Part shown: in pieces, positions 30,637 through 43,585 of the stretch
Position numbering within the stretch: position 1 is the stretch's first letter
Layout: every line of letters begins with the position of its first letter
Assembly: GCA_014904845.1 (NCBI GenBank)
Contig: MU119241.1
Coordinates: forward strand, 124,001-188,000
DNA: 64,000 nucleotides
Direction of reading: 5' to 3'
DNA from: Acephala macrosclerotiorum
Taxonomy: Eukaryota > Ascomycota > Leotiomycetes > Helotiales > Mollisiaceae
Notes under the pieces: model-generated
Seen by the model: only the letters and a program-made list of their open reading frames with translations
Told to the model about the DNA's origin: nothing
The model's database searches: none
Made by a program: the position numbers and the translations under genes

Positions 30637-33600
30637 TGGGAACGAGTGAATTGGGTTTTGGGAATCGAGTCGCCAGTCTCCCAAGAAAAGGGGTTTCGAG
30701 AAGTTCAGCCCCTCGTGACCAATCCAATGACTCGGATCCTTTGCTTTATCGTGTTTGCATATGCATGAAGCCGTATGACAAGGGATTACTATATGCGAAC
30801 AGCCGTATCTCGTCCCAAATCAATTCGCTCCAGAGTATGCCTGACTGAAATATCGACCAGTAATATGAGATGCAGAGTGTTGATTTCGTATTGTTCCAGC
30901 TGGATCAAAATGTGTACAGAAAAAGGTATTGAAGTGGTCGAACTTCGATATAAGAACAGGAGCTACTAAAGAGCGTGGTCGGTCGCTAGGATCCGAAGAA
31001 TAGACAAAGATTGAGCCTATATTCAGAAGTTGAATCGAATCAAAGTTACTCTGGTCGCATCGCAGGGTATAAAAAGGCACTGAATCGAAACGGCGCCGTG
31101 GGGTTGCAGAACGTCGTGTAAAAAGCCCTCAGCCTCAAAGAATCCTACAAGAATTTAATTAGCAACCGACAACAACAATCTCATCCATCCAGTGAACAGC
31201 ACAGCGAACACAAAGAGTGGCAAAGAATAAGATGCCCGCTCATGACAAGAGAAGCGGCGAAAAGGTACGAAACTCCCAACCGCAGGACTGCCCACAGAAT
31301 TGGTCAATTGGCACCGTTCCCTGAGGCGTCGGCAAGCTGGCCCGAAGACGTTCCCTCCTTCCCCCAGACACACAAAATCCGACGGTGACAGAAAAAGAAG
31401 GGCCGTTACATTTAGTGTTTCGAGAGCCTGTGGTAAATCTCTCATGCGCAAACCACCTGTTTTCGGGACCCCCACCACTTTTCTGTACAACTAAAACCAC
31501 GCACAATTGTGTACCGCCGTCCAACGTCTTCCAACGTGGACAATTTCCTCTGTTCGCCCGGAAGCTGTTCGACCTGACAACAAGTTCTCGTTTGGATCGC
31601 AGGCCAGCGCAGACGGAAGGAGCCCTCGAAGCCGGGGCGGAGAAGGGAAGCGGCGGCGAGGGTCGTTCGTGTATGTTCGTTTCAGAAATCTTCGACCGTG
31701 TAATCGTCGGATATGGAGAGTAGAAGCGTCGAGCTCTGGGACGATCAAGCAAGTATGAAGCGCTAGATCAGATCAAAAATATCGGACACCGGTGCTGGTC
31801 TTCACACCACCTGACGGTTCTTCGCTTCCAACTCTTCTCCAAGCACGACCAAATTGTCGACGAAGGTGTCGTGACGCGAAGAGAAAGGGTGGGGGAAAGG
31901 TGTTGACGTTTGTCGTCGGACCCTCGAGGCCAGATCAGATCAGATCAGGATCACTGGGCAGATCAAGCAAGTGCAAGGAAGGGAAATGAACTCCCTCTCC
32001 GCTGATTGGGGTGCCGCGGTGAGAAATCAGCCGTGCATCTACGAGCGAGAATCCTGCTCGTCGAGTGGTGGTGGTGAAGGCTGTCCGAAGGCTGTTCAGC
32101 GTCCGTATTGCTGGGAGGCCCCTTTCAGCACGATGTTCCTGTCAGGTCTCTTCGTCTGGTCCGCAAGCTGGGCTCGATCCGGGTCTGGAAGCGAGACTTG
32201 GCGAGGGCCAGGGTGAGGGTGCGGGTGAGGGTGAGGGTGCGGGTGAGGGTGAGGGTGCGGGTGAGGGTGAGGGTGCGGGTGAGGGTGAGGGTGCGGGTGA
32301 GGGTGAGGGCTCAAGCAGAAACACACCATTGAAAAGTCAGCCACAGGGGCAGGCACGAGGCGGAGAATTCATGAGGAGAGGTTAAAGCGGCCACTCAGCG
32401 CCTGTCAGCCTGTCAGCCTGTCAGCTTTTCTGTTGGAATACTCTAATTAAGTTGAATGGGCCGGCTGCTTTAGCACCGCACCGCACTGCTGTCCGGCAGG
32501 CGAGGATCCTGTGCGGCGGGTTCCTCACTCGTTTCTCGCCTGGGCACCTCCACCAACAGCTCACCACGCACAGCTCCAAGCCACATGGCCCCCAGCTGAA
32601 ATCGAAACGTCGCATTCGGTCACACTGTTTAGTGCCGCTGCTATTCTCGTCTCAATTCACCGTTTACCTACATATACGAACCCATCCTTCCCAACTTTCT
32701 TTGAGTTGATAATAGACCTCCACGTCGCATCACTCCTCCTCATCATCATTCATCCTCCCACCCAAATCCTGGCCCCCGCACTCTGTCGAGCTGCGTGCGC
32801 ACCATGGTTCACCACGAGGGTCATGTCCTGATCGTTTCAGGTTGATTCGCTTGCAGCCGAAGCCTGTCGACGCAGCGCATCCGAGGCCGTGGGTCGAACC
32901 AATTATAGGCTGTCAGGAGGGGGTCTCGGCTGCTTTATGACCACTAAACCCCGGGAGGGGCCAGTCGTGCGCGATGTCCTATGAGGGAATTGTGGAAGTC
33001 TGAGCCTCGAGATGAAGCTCAAACTGATAGCTTTGGAGATGTTCGCATTGCATTGCATTGCATTCGAAATCCTCGCTCTGAATTTGATGGCGACTGTATC
33101 GATAAGGAGAACAGAGACATGTCTCTCCTTTGACTTTCCCGCACATGGAAAACATGCGCTTGTTTTACATTCACCATCTCTCCCGAAAACTAACAGCGTC
33201 CCGTTGTCCCCTCAAGAATTCTCCGAGCCGAAAAGAGACGATCAATCATCTTCACCCTCATCTTTGACGACCTCCTCCTCTTCTGTATCTTATCATCCGA
33301 GCTTCCTCTCTCGTCATGTCTTGTTTGATCTTGTCTCGGCTCATCATTCTTTTCACTTCCGTTCTCGTCTCCAGAGTTTAAATATTCACGTTCATCGCAT
33401 TCTATACAATCGTGCACACGGGAAGAAATCGTAGCGTACCGAGATCCCGAATCCTTCCTTCTCATCGCGCCTAGCAAACTAATTAAAGTCCCGCAAACTC
33501 AAACATCACACTCATCAATTTCCTCTTCCGTCCTATCCACCTACCTAACCTTACCACCGTGTCTCCAATTCTCATCTCTCCGAAGAATATATTAGAAAAA

Positions 33601-36578
33601 GATGACAGCAGAGCCCCTTCATATATGCACCTAATCTTTCTTCCTTGTTTCTCACGTATCGTTTTGTTTATCTCCAGAGAAATATATTAATTGGGGTTCG
33701 TTATTGATATTTGAACGGGGCGAGGGGCGAGGGGCGAGTGGAGCCTCGACCCCATGTCCTTCCGTATCTCTGCGGTTGGGGCGGAAATTTTATTGAGCGG
33801 CGGCGAGGGCTTCCTTCTCCAACGGAGAATTCGTTGGAGGATCAGACGAACCCAGTTGAAGATGACGGGATGTTCGGCGATCATCGATGCGAGATTTGAA
33901 CAGAGGCTGCATGGAAGTGCTTGCGGCTGCAAATTGAAAGGAAGGATTTGAAGACGACATGTCGTGTTGGCTTCGCGAGTCATTCGCTTTGCTGGCTGGG
34001 CGTGGCGTTGGAGCCGGTGCTTCATCTTCAATGTGAATCTACAAAGAGCTTTCGAGGTTTCTTCAGTTGCTGTTGACGGAGGACGAGAAGACTGCGGAGT
34101 TTCGCATCACAGTGGGAGATCTAGTTCATTCCTTGCCTCGCTGGCTCGAAGGCAAATTGGAATTGTTTCTCTCGAGTTTTTCTTGTGAAGTTGCGATGCG
34201 CCTCTTGAAACGCCAGTTTATCATCTCATTTCGGTGGGAGATGACAGCAGACCGAGATGTGTTGGCAACGATGAAGTCATCTTTCTCTTCCTCGCATCAT
34301 CCTTTCTCTTCTGCTCCGATATTCCTCTATGCTTCGTTTGTTTCTCGACGTCGCGTCGCACGCAGGCTATTGGCTTCGCCAAACAGGGAGAAAGCCAGCA
34401 GAGACCAATGTCTTCTTGTCCTCGTCTCGTACTCTACTCCTTTTCTCAGGCCTACAGGTGCCCGGCGCTGTAGTGTCGATCAATCTATACCTTCCTTAGA
34501 AGAACGCTCGCTGACTTGAAGGCTTTCTGTGCGCAGAACCGATTCGACCACAGTCATCTCCCTCCTCCATCGCAATACAAAGAGTCTTCTTGCAAAACCG
34601 GGCCACGGCATTCACCCAACGGATTATAAGCAAGCCAAGAGGAATATCAAATGAATCGTCAGTCGAATAAGGCAAGACCCTGCGCCAGTCTGCTAAAGAA
34701 ATTGATTCACTCGAGCAAAGCGCGGTATATAAACAAGCAAGCACTCGATATTCTTTGGGTACACTAGCCCACGATTATTCGCGAGGTATGGCACGTTTGG
34801 AGGCTGGGAAAGGCTTCAGGTACAACCAGTGGGAGCGGATTCGAGTCGACGTACTTGCTTGCGAGGCTTCTTTCCCTTGATCTGCTTCGTTCCAAAGTCT
34901 TTCCTATCTTTCTGAGTCATTTTTCTTCAGTTCGTTGCCATTTTCCAATTCGCTGTCAACAATTTGTCACACGCCAACGTCCTCAAACCGTGTTAGAGGA
35001 TCCGGGAACCGGCAGCGTTCAGAGAAGAGTTGACGTTGCAAGCTCTTTCCTTTAGTATCTTTCCTTCACAGAAGAAAATCGGTCAGATAACATCACTTCC
35101 TAGATCCTTCAATTGTTCTTCGTATCATAGTGTAAGCTTTGAAGTTCTTAAAGAAATTTATTTATACACTAGCAGGTAGCGAAGAAGCAAGGCGCGCCTT
35201 GTGAGTCAACCACATTGCGCGAGACCAGGACCGGTCTTCTCGAGGGTAATTTCCATCAATGTTGGAGGTGGGAGAGGGGTATATAAACAACCAAGCTCTT
35301 GGAACATCATCCCTCACGGCACACGCGACCCAGACAGTACATACGATGGAGATTCAGGCAGCAGGCAGATCCTACCGACACAAACTCGTTTGCTTTCTTA
35401 TTGAGCCTCGAAGCAATAGATTTGTTTCCTCAGTCTGTGTGCTTTCAGATCTTTCCTCTATTCGAATATTTCCTCTTTGATTATTATCATCACCATCACC
35501 TGCTCTACTGTCGATGCTTAGCTTCACTCTTCACAAGAAAACTTTCAAATGGTCAACGCTAAGAATGGTTTCCATCAAATAGCTACCCACCTCATACAGA
35601 ATCTCATTCAGTCTCGAGCATGCGACTAGTGTTCTCCACTACACGAGACCATCTAGCAGACGGATCATGAATCGATGTAGTAGTTGACCTTACAACGAGT
35701 GTGAGGTCTGCTTTTATGCCCCATCTCTCGGCTGCTGTGAATTTGAAACCAATGGTAATGATCTCGGAGGTCACGTTGGCTTTTCATATCCTAACAATAA
35801 TTCACTGATATCCACGCACGCTTCAGAGCGAAGCACATGCCAGCTCAGTCCAGCACTTGTTTCGAATCACCTGCTGCTTCGCCTATCCGCAGGACAACGT
35901 TTCTGGGGAAAGGAGGTGACATCAGAGTGGTTGAGTAATTAAGAAGCTCCGCCTCCACGAGGATCTAGAAGAAATATGGAGGAGAAATGGTTTTTGAGGA
36001 TTGGAGTCGGGAAAAGGTAATAATGACCCTATTATGTGGCGAAATTATTTCAAACACCCTTGTTTTGTGTTACAGTTGCCACGTCAGTCTCGCGCTCTTG
36101 CGGAACAATGGCGTAGCTTTGGGGATGGAGGCTCAGTCGTCGCGACGATTAGTTTTCGATCATTTAGTGAGGCCATGCAAATGTACGCGAGGCATCAAGT
36201 CGATCGCTGAACTATTAGCTGAGACTTGCAAATGTTTGAGGTTGTGCAGACTACACACGCCCGGGGGTGCAGCGCTCGGTTTGAGATGCATATGCGTAAC
36301 CATATAGCATAGCTTACCGGGAACGCCTTGCAAGATTCTTTGAGACCTTGGAATCGCCAATAGCATTACCACGAATCGAGATCGGGCTGAGTACGCCTTG
36401 GGCTGCTAAATCCTCGCAAATAATCTTTTTAATATGTGTGCGATAATTCCCACTTCTCCATCTCTTTACTGATAACAACTTTAAGCAGGCTTTGAAGCTA
36501 GCGTCTACACACCAGCATCTTCTTGTAGTAATTTCCCACTTGTTTATCTTAGTTGCAGTACCCTCAAAGTTCAATACA
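30637..36578. other. 5.9-kb gene-poor region upstream of the EGF-like gene
   Basis: No gene is supported. Many 60-170-codon frames overlap on both strands between 31155 and 36300; none shows domain, signal peptide or splice support. Minor repeats are a hexamer-based minisatellite at 32211-32308, three CTGTCAGC-like units near 32405-32425, GCATT units near 33043-33064 and GGGCGAG units near 33718-33738. TATA-like TATATAAAC occurs near 34725 and 35280. Confidence 0.45.
32211..32308. repeat. G-rich minisatellite, 18-bp unit
   Basis: About 5.4 copies of an 18-bp unit made of three hexamers (GGGTGA, GGGTGC, GGGTGA). The strand is strongly G-skewed and could form G-quadruplexes. Frames through it read Gly-Glu-Gly-Ala or His-Pro repeats, which I take as artefacts of the repeat and not protein. 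Confidence 0.9.
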
Positions 36579-38579
36579 ATGGCGTTCCAGAATCAGTTCT
36601 CTTTGTCGCTGGAGTTGACAAAACTGGTGCCTCTAGCCTTAGCTATTTCCGGCAAAACATATGAGGCTACTATGAATTTGGCGAGGGACCTACAGGTTCT
36701 TTTTCCTTTCGGTACTTTTCAGGATGTCGCTAATTTCGAGTTCTGATGACAGGCATCTGGTTCAGATATCGTTGTCGAAGCAGACATCTTAGAACTGTTT
36801 GGCCATTCTCGTATTTCCGACAACATTTCATCGTCATTTTGAACAATAATGTCCAAAACGGACCCACCCGAAAATCTTGGGAATGGAGTCCTTCTATTCA
36901 GAGGAGCAGGGCCTACTGTAATCCGCGCCTTGTCCGAGATTCCATACTTCTCGACAATTGTCCAATATATGTAAAGTGGAGACTCAGACCGGAACTCTAG
37001 ATTTCAAGTAGTCACTTTGAATAACAGGCTCTTTTCTTGTCTCGGTTTACAACAAAAGTTCACTGGCCACTGCACTCACTCGATATCTAGGGAAAAGAAC
37101 AGAAGAAGCACTAGAAGACTCAAGTGTGCGAGCAGCACCAAGTTTTGAGTTAGTCCGAGGGATGCTTCAAGCATGTGATGACCAGACAGCCTTATACGAT
37201 TGGCGAAATCAGCTACTTGCAGTAGCTGCAAAACTGGAATTCGAAGAGCGGAAAATCTACCACACTATCCCAGAAGCAATCTTACATAGTTTGATCTCCA
37301 TGCTGCCACTTGTTCAGCACTTTCCTGAAGACCGCTATATTGTCATCAAGACGGCGAAAGTAGCTTGCAGTATCGTCGTTCGGGCTTCTCTGCTGCTAGG
37401 ACTTGATGTGCTAGTCCGCATTTACCCAGACGACAAAGTCAAAGAAGTTCGCTTTGATTCAATGCCAGAACAAGTTCTCATAGAGATAGGTCTAGAATAC
37501 GAAAATTCACCACGAGCAGACATGAAAAGTCCAGAAATAACCCTACTGTCGAGTTCGACAATGGAAGAGCTTTTTAAGTTGAAATCCGACGTAGACGAGG
37601 ATATGCTCAGCGCAACACTTAAGAGACCTGCTCGTGGATTTGCAAAGAGAATTCTAGTGACAGCAGTAACACACTCAGAGTGGTCAGGCAGGATAAGCCA
37701 GGAAATGAAGCTGGTCTCTATCGCCGTTGCTATTTGCATTGCCAAAAAGCTGTGCATAACAATAGAGACACAGTGCTATCCTGAAGTTCGTGGTGAGAGA
37801 TTTCGTCGGGGATCTGATACAAGCCACTTTCGAGCGAGCGTATCTTCAACTTCCGAACAATACACAACGCCACTACCATACCATATTCAGCATCATCGCA
37901 TTTTGGGAGCTGCTCGCATACTTTTCAACGATGAAAAGTTACAGCTGAAGCTAGTGGAAGAGTATGCAAAGTTGTATTCTGGCAGATCGCCCAGCAGGAG
38001 CATTGAGAGCCCGCCAACAAGCGTCTGACTTGTCTTGAGGGAAATGAATTTTGAGGAAGAGAATGATCTCGAAGACATTCTTTGGATGCCTCTTCGGAAT
38101 ATGGCTTTACAAACAAGCGTCCTAATCCTAGCTTTTGCCCACATTACAGATATGGATTCGGCTGCAGACCTACAGTACCGATGTGCGAAACCATTGATCT
38201 GCTTCAACAATCTGAGCTCTATAAAAGCTTTGAGATTATGGGATGGTGAGACTCAGATTCCAATACGCGAAAATGTCTGGCTGCAGATAATGGCGCTCTT
38301 TATGACAGGCCAGTCAGACGTTGTTGATGATCTGCAGGGTACTAGTCTTTTGAGCAACTATGGATGGAGCTTATTTGTGAACACATTTGGTGCCTCTGAT
38401 TCATCTTATATTGGTATGTACAATACAATTTAGTCGTTTAGTTCTTTCTGTATATTTAACTTCACCTGACTTCACTTACAGATCCAGGCTGGGTTGCTGT
38501 CAAGAGAGGTGTTTCATGGCGTAAAGACGCTTGGAAGCACAGAGTTACAGACGGGCCGTGTCAAGCAGTTAGCCGATGA
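36579..38579 (+). pseudogene. Decayed multi-exon gene of an uncharacterised fungal family
   Basis: Exon 1 (36579-36695, ATG start, 39 codons) joins exon 2 at 36753 in phase, but a TGA follows at 36840. The same frame then resumes MSKTDPPENLGNGVLLF and on to about 36970. After an intron (36971-37027) the next exon is one base out of phase. It continues VYNKSSLATALTRYLGKR through the long open stretch to a second TGA at 38026. The frame resumes without shift through EMNFEEENDLEDIL to a good intron (38414-38481, GTATGT to TTACAG). The last exon has GWVAVKRGVSWRKDAW and stops at 38577. The codons look protein-like throughout, so decay is recent. I recall similar uncharacterised proteins in other ascomycetes; no function can be given. 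Confidence 0.6.
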
Positions 38580-38609
38580 ACGAGATAAGCCAATCGCCCG
38601 TACCGGTTA

Positions 38610-38771
38610 CGAAGTACAGGCCTTTTTAATTGTTAGGCGAGACAGAATACGTCCAAATTCTGTCGAAATTCCGAGTAGTCTGCCCAATCACCTGTCCAGA
38701 TCTTCTTTTTTTGGTTTGTAATTTGGTAATCTGGGTGGGGATGTTTAACAATTAAAAGGGCCTGTACTTCG
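38610..38771. mobile_element. MITE, family A copy 2 (TA-flanked)
   Basis: 162 bp with ends CGAAGTACAGGCC(T/C)TTTTAATTGTTA in inverted orientation (left 38610-38635, right ending 38771), bordered by TA at 38608-38609 and 38772-38773. The inside matches the element at 4274-4425 in the opposite orientation. It inserted 30 bp downstream of the decayed gene. Confidence 0.85.
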
Positions 38772-39324
38772 TATGCTGAGATGTGGAGAGCTTTGTGGAG
38801 TGTTCGAAACACAAAATCGTGCCAGCATGTCCCGCGTATTGGAGACGAGATCACGATTGAACCCGATTGCATGATCATCTCTCGATATGAGGGCGAAACA
38901 ACAATGTCAAATTTCGGCCGGATAATCATCTTCCTCACTACATGTAACAGCTAAATTAGTATGGGAACGTTCTCATGCCATTTTCTATTTCCGCCTCCAG
39001 ACCTGAGCAGCCGTTGCTTTAGCCTAAGCTATCTGTTCAGCTGTCACTAGGCTTGCGTTGGACCGTGTGCACTTAAGCGAACCTGATCAGCAAATCATAT
39101 CGTCAAATTCTTGGTTTTAGGGCCTTTGATTTGCTGAATCTTTGCGGTATATTTGATCAAACGCGGGCTTGGTGGCAGCGCAACGGATAGGTGAGCAAGC
39201 ATAAGCTGAGGGTGAGCATTTCTGAGCATTGCCTGAGAACCGCCTAAGCACGCTAAATAAGCTTGAGCAGTTATTTTAGTATCTAGCGGGGCTCGTTTTG
39301 GCTCCTTTGAAACCCGGTTATACT
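38772..39324. other. Intergenic, repeat-like
   Basis: 550 bp between the MITE and the AT-rich block. It has scattered TGAGCA-type motifs near 39190-39260, also seen at 42353-42405 on the other side of the HET gene. No coding sequence. Confidence 0.35.
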
Positions 39325-39628
39325 TTTTTTATTTTGTTTTTAAAGACGGTTTTTATTTTAATTTTAATAAAAATTTTCGAAATTTTTTTTTGAATTTAAT
39401 AATTTAAAATTATTAATATTTATTTAAATATTTTTATAATTTATTTATATATATAATATTTTAAATTTTTTATTTTTTATTATTAATTAAAGTTTTATTA
39501 ATATATATAAGATATTTAATATATAACTTTATTTTATAAATAATAATAAATATTTATATCGAATAAAATTTAAAATTTTTTTTTAAATAATTTTGATTTT
39601 AGTTTTAATATAATAACGCTATAAAATT
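39325..39628. other. AT-rich block, probable RIP-degraded repeat
   Basis: About 300 bp of nearly pure A/T, in abrupt contrast to both sides. Such blocks in Pezizomycotina usually are transposons mutated by repeat-induced point mutation. It ends in AATAACGCTATAAAATTG, close to a motif (AATAACGCTATAGGATTTG) in the element-rich interval near 4612, so the ancestor may belong to those elements. The HET gene ends in its last bases. Confidence 0.75.
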
Positions 39629-42029
39629 GTCAATGTCCGCGTCCATGTACAGTCGTTTTTACTACTCTTTTTTACATCGTCTTCATAACTGAGATCACCA
39701 AACCAACTCTGGAAATCCTCGCTCACTTGACACTTTAATAACCCAACTCTCCGGAATATCTCTGCCTTCTCATTTATAGGCACAACCACAACAGCAGACA
39801 AAGACCATTTGCATATGCCACGTACACCGGGGCACGCGACAACAAGGAGACACAAAACCTTGACAAAGCCTTGCGACTGTACCAATTCATGGATCGACTC
39901 GTTATCAAGGATTACCTCACCTATCCACTCCTCGGGGTGTTCGGCATCCACACAATTGGCACCCCATTTCGCCCCCCTAAGGTACCCTAGTTCTCTGTCC
40001 TCAGTGTCCTGTTCTTCGTCAATAGGGCAGAGTTTTCCGCTCCTAGCTCGACCACGTATTTTTAAGGCACCATATGTGACTCGGTCAAAGGCATTCAAAG
40101 CGTTGGATGGTCGGCGAATGTCATAATGGAGGAGTTGGACGCCAAGGGGTGATCTTGGCTCGTAACATTGGCTGGTGAACTCAATTCCGGCAATGTGAGT
40201 AGACGCCCAGGACCATGATGGTGCAACATATTCCATATCGCCTGGAACTTGTTCACCCCCAACCAATGAAGGATCTGAGCGTGGAGTCTGGTTGGGGTCC
40301 GGTTTCCGATACCAGGGCGCCGTCCGATACCACGACAGGCCGCACTGAATATCTTCTTTCCAAATTCCTGCTAGATACGTAGCACCATAAAGTTCCTGGA
40401 ACTTTGTCGCTAATCCAGCAATTGCCCGAAGCTTGTCCGCCAAGTATGTCAGAGAGCGACTATTGTACTCTTTAACTGCCAAATACCAACAGAAGAAAAT
40501 ATCTCCGTTGGATATTTCCGGATTGTGTGGATCGCGAAGGGCCCACCTTATTTGTCGATGTGAATATTCTTCAGAATTAAGAACCGGCATCGTTTCATTA
40601 CCAGCATAGCTCATGCAAAGCCAAGACATCTGATCGGATCCGAATATCAGCTCACGCGTGCTCAAAACCTCTTCTTGGTATACCCAAGCACGGGCATAGA
40701 GAGGTTCAGAGAGATTGTAAGAAGAACGATCCCCTGCAAGCCTGATGTACCCGCCGAATTCAAAGACCTGACCTTCTTCGTTCACGAATCCGGAGATCTC
40801 GCAAGGCCTGTTCCAGCGAGGATCTCGGCTTGCGAAGAGACCAGAGTTGGCGTTGAATCCTCCCGCAGCGGTAATTGTCAGGATTGAATTTCGATAGATG
40901 TCGCCCATGGAGGCCAGTTCGCTTTCCACATCCCCAGGAGAGTCCTGAATAATGCACAGCGCATCAATCCAGAGGTATCGGCATCCCAAGAATCGACAGA
41001 CTGTAGCCGCATGTTGAAAAGTAAGAGGCAGGTCTTCCGTTGGTACGGCTTGAAGAAGTTCATGAATGTTGTCCTTGGTGGTCAAATAGCGAGTCGTATT
41101 GCCCCAGCAATAGCTCAAGGTCATGTAAGAAGCATATTGTCCTTTCGATTCACGAAGGACCAAACGACCTGATTCTTCGACCTCGAGGATTCGATTTGGG
41201 AGGGGAGGATGAGCAGAATGAGAGGCTGCTCCAGCGGTGCATTGTTGATGAGATCCTAAGCATTCATTCATCCAGAGACGCGCCATTTTGAGATTAATAA
41301 AAGACCCGGTGGACTTCAACTGGAGGTTGTCCGGATACTCCAGCTCCAACGGGTCCAGTGGATTTTCGTGAAAACCTTCAACCGGCTTACGAACTGTGTA
41401 GACAGTAACGTTTTCGTGCTTCATGTTGAAATAGTCCCTCTCCTCGTAGTTGAGCTCCCGTAAGGATTCTGTACCAGATACTTGTCAACATCAATCAATA
41501 CTAGGGACGTGCAGAAACCTACCAGGATATATGCCTTCGAAAAGGATAGTTGGTCAATGTAAAACCAGTTTACGTAGAGCAGGAGAAAGGTTCCATCACT
41601 CTCACACGGCCAATGGTCCCTGGAGTTTTTCCACATTGCCAGAGTGATTGATTGAAGTCCATGCTTTCTAACAACTGACGGAATGTTTTTTCCCCCAAAT
41701 TGAGACCTAAATATTCCACCATAGAGAAATGCACATAATTGACACCCAGCATTGGCAGATTGCTGTAAACCCTCTTGATTCGTGCGATGCTCGTAAATGT
41801 AGCAATTTTCTAGATCCTTTGTATAGTTATAGCCTAAAGGATTGGGCGTCGAAATTTCTTTGAACTCGTTAGGGAACGGTTTGCGTAAGACTATCTCGGA
41901 GTGTGTAGTACAAGACGCGAAGGAACTTTTTGGTAGCAATTCGGGTCTTTTGGGCCACGAGCAGGTGCAAGGTGGAAGATCGTGCCGCGGATTGAACGTC
42001 GGCGGGAGAAAGGTCCATTCCCTTGACAT
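39619..42029 (-). CDS. HET-domain (heterokaryon incompatibility) protein
   Basis: HET proteins mediate non-self recognition and regulated cell death after hyphal fusion. Model: exon 42029-41519, a 50-nt intron, exon 41468-39619, 786 residues. The donor that keeps phase is GTTTCT; the better-looking GTAGGT four bases upstream would break the frame, so this junction needs transcript support. The N-terminal part has the usual GCQLCAFLYGG. The HET core follows: YMTLSYCWGN, LPLTFQHAATVCRFLG, RYLWIDALCIIQD, MGDIYRNSILTITAAGG, and ARAWVYQEEVLSTREL. The C-terminal third is not a known repeat domain. The stop codon lies in the edge of the AT-rich block, so the tail may have been trimmed. Confidence 0.88.
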
Positions 42030-42839
42030 ATTCGATAAATTGAAAAGTTTTCCTTTTGTGATTAAAATAAAGACCGCCGAGGGAGAGAGACCGCCTGGGC
42101 ACCGGATAAATAGGTTGTGACTTAGTGTGTAATGATGCGGTGAATATTATCTGATACTTTTTGGCCCGAAGCAGGGGTTTGGGAAGGTTGAGGGGGCGCT
42201 GAAGACTGTTCACAGCGTGGGGGATGTTCCCTAGGGATAGCAATGGGTAGACTGACTTGGTGGTCACGACAATCACAAGAGAGGGTTGTACGAAAAGGCG
42301 ATATTAATAGGCGAAGTGAAGCTCAAGGCAACTATAAAGGCGCGCGGCAGTAGGCCTGAGCAAACCTGAGCCGAAGCTGAGCCGGCCCTGAGCCGAGCCT
42401 GAGCAAAGGTGGCGATGCTCACGTGAGATATCAGCTTGGGAAGAGCAAATATTCCCGTCGTATAACGCGGCAGCCCGGTGGAATGTATTATGTAGGGCAT
42501 TCCGTTCAGATTTTCGTGGTTATTATCAGGTATTGTTAAGAGGTGAGGATCGTTGTTTCAAGCGTGCAGTAGAACAAACGACTTGCAAAGAAGGTAAATG
42601 TTATTTAGTACTTTAACCAGTCAGGCAGGAGTAGTGTGGGAGCGGTAGTAGGGAGGAGCGTTTAAGAGGTCGAGATAAAGGAGTTAAGTGCCCAAGGTGC
42701 AGCAAAGCTGAACCCTGAAGTGAACTTTATGAATGCTACTAAGCAGTTGTCTCTATACTAAAACCAACGCTTTTTTGCGTCACCGCCACCCACAACTCTC
42801 CAAATTCATCCATCCCTAAAGTGTTGATCCCTCCATCTC
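42030..42839. other. Intergenic with degenerate CTGAGC repeats
   Basis: The upstream region of the HET gene. At 42353-42405 about six spaced CTGAGC(C/A) units occur. No gene is supported. Confidence 0.4.
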
Positions 42840-43585
42840 TCACTTATCACACAGATAGCTGCACTCATAATTCGTGCTTCCTCCAATCTTCCAGTTGTCA
42901 CCAACAGGAATGACATCACATGGACTGCCAGCACTGAAAGAATCCCAAGTCTGAGTGCCCCACTTGAAGGTGAGCTTGCCAGGATCAGAGTAGTTGCCTG
43001 TGGCAGGATCGGCGGTATCGATGATGTGGAGGATGTTAGAGCCAACTTGGACGGCGACGAGCTCAGAACCGACGGTTGGGACGTTGACTTGATCGGATTC
43101 TTGGTTCCACTATGTGTGATGTTAGTCTGAGCACGGCCATAATAGAAGAGGGAAGAGGTAATGGGAGCAGAGCGAGGAGAGTTTCTGGACTTGACGATGA
43201 TCAGGCATCGACAGGAATTGGGGGCAAATAGAGATATTGAATAGGAGAGTTGATGAGGAGGGGGTGAAGGTGAAAACGAGATTCTCGATCCGCTTACCCA
43301 GGCAGCAATTGGCCAGTTCCATGGTGTAGTCCAAGTCACGTTGTAGCTGAAATTGAAGTCAGTTTTGCTATTTCTGAGTTGAAGAGGTGTGACGTACTAT
43401 GCAACGTCAAAACGAGAGTTGCAGTCCTGGCACCATCGTTGGACGAAGACAGAGCATGGATGAAGAGCGCTGCGTGTCTCGATCTCAGAAACCTCTGCGG
43501 TGGGAAGTGCGAGAGCAGCGTTGAAGTTGAGAAGAAGGAGGAGGGCTGAGAATAGAAGATAGATGGCTTTGTTGGTTGCGTACAT
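42840..43585 (-). CDS. Small secreted cysteine-containing protein, effector-like
   Basis: Three exons (43585-43398, 43346-43298, 43109-42840) join in phase to 168 residues. Both introns have canonical ends; the second has a CTAAC branch site. Residues 1-27 form a clear signal peptide (YLLFSALLLLLNFNAALA). The mature protein has Cys in CSVFVQRWCQDC near the N-terminus and in SPCDV, YECSYLC at the C-terminus, so two or three disulfides are likely. Middle: YNVTWTTPWNWPIAAW, then a beta-rich stretch with FKWGTQTWDSF. I do not recognise the family. Size, secretion, Cys content and position beside an AT-rich block fit an effector-type or surface protein, which is inference. Confidence 0.75.

Noticed and set aside
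32065..32385. Gly-Glu repeat and His-Pro repeat proteins over the minisatellite
   Set aside because: Six-frame translation of a tandem repeat gives such frames automatically; no flanking gene structure.
33012..33434. 140-codon plus-strand gene
   Set aside because: The frame runs through a GCATT microsatellite and Ser-rich low complexity, with no signal or domain.
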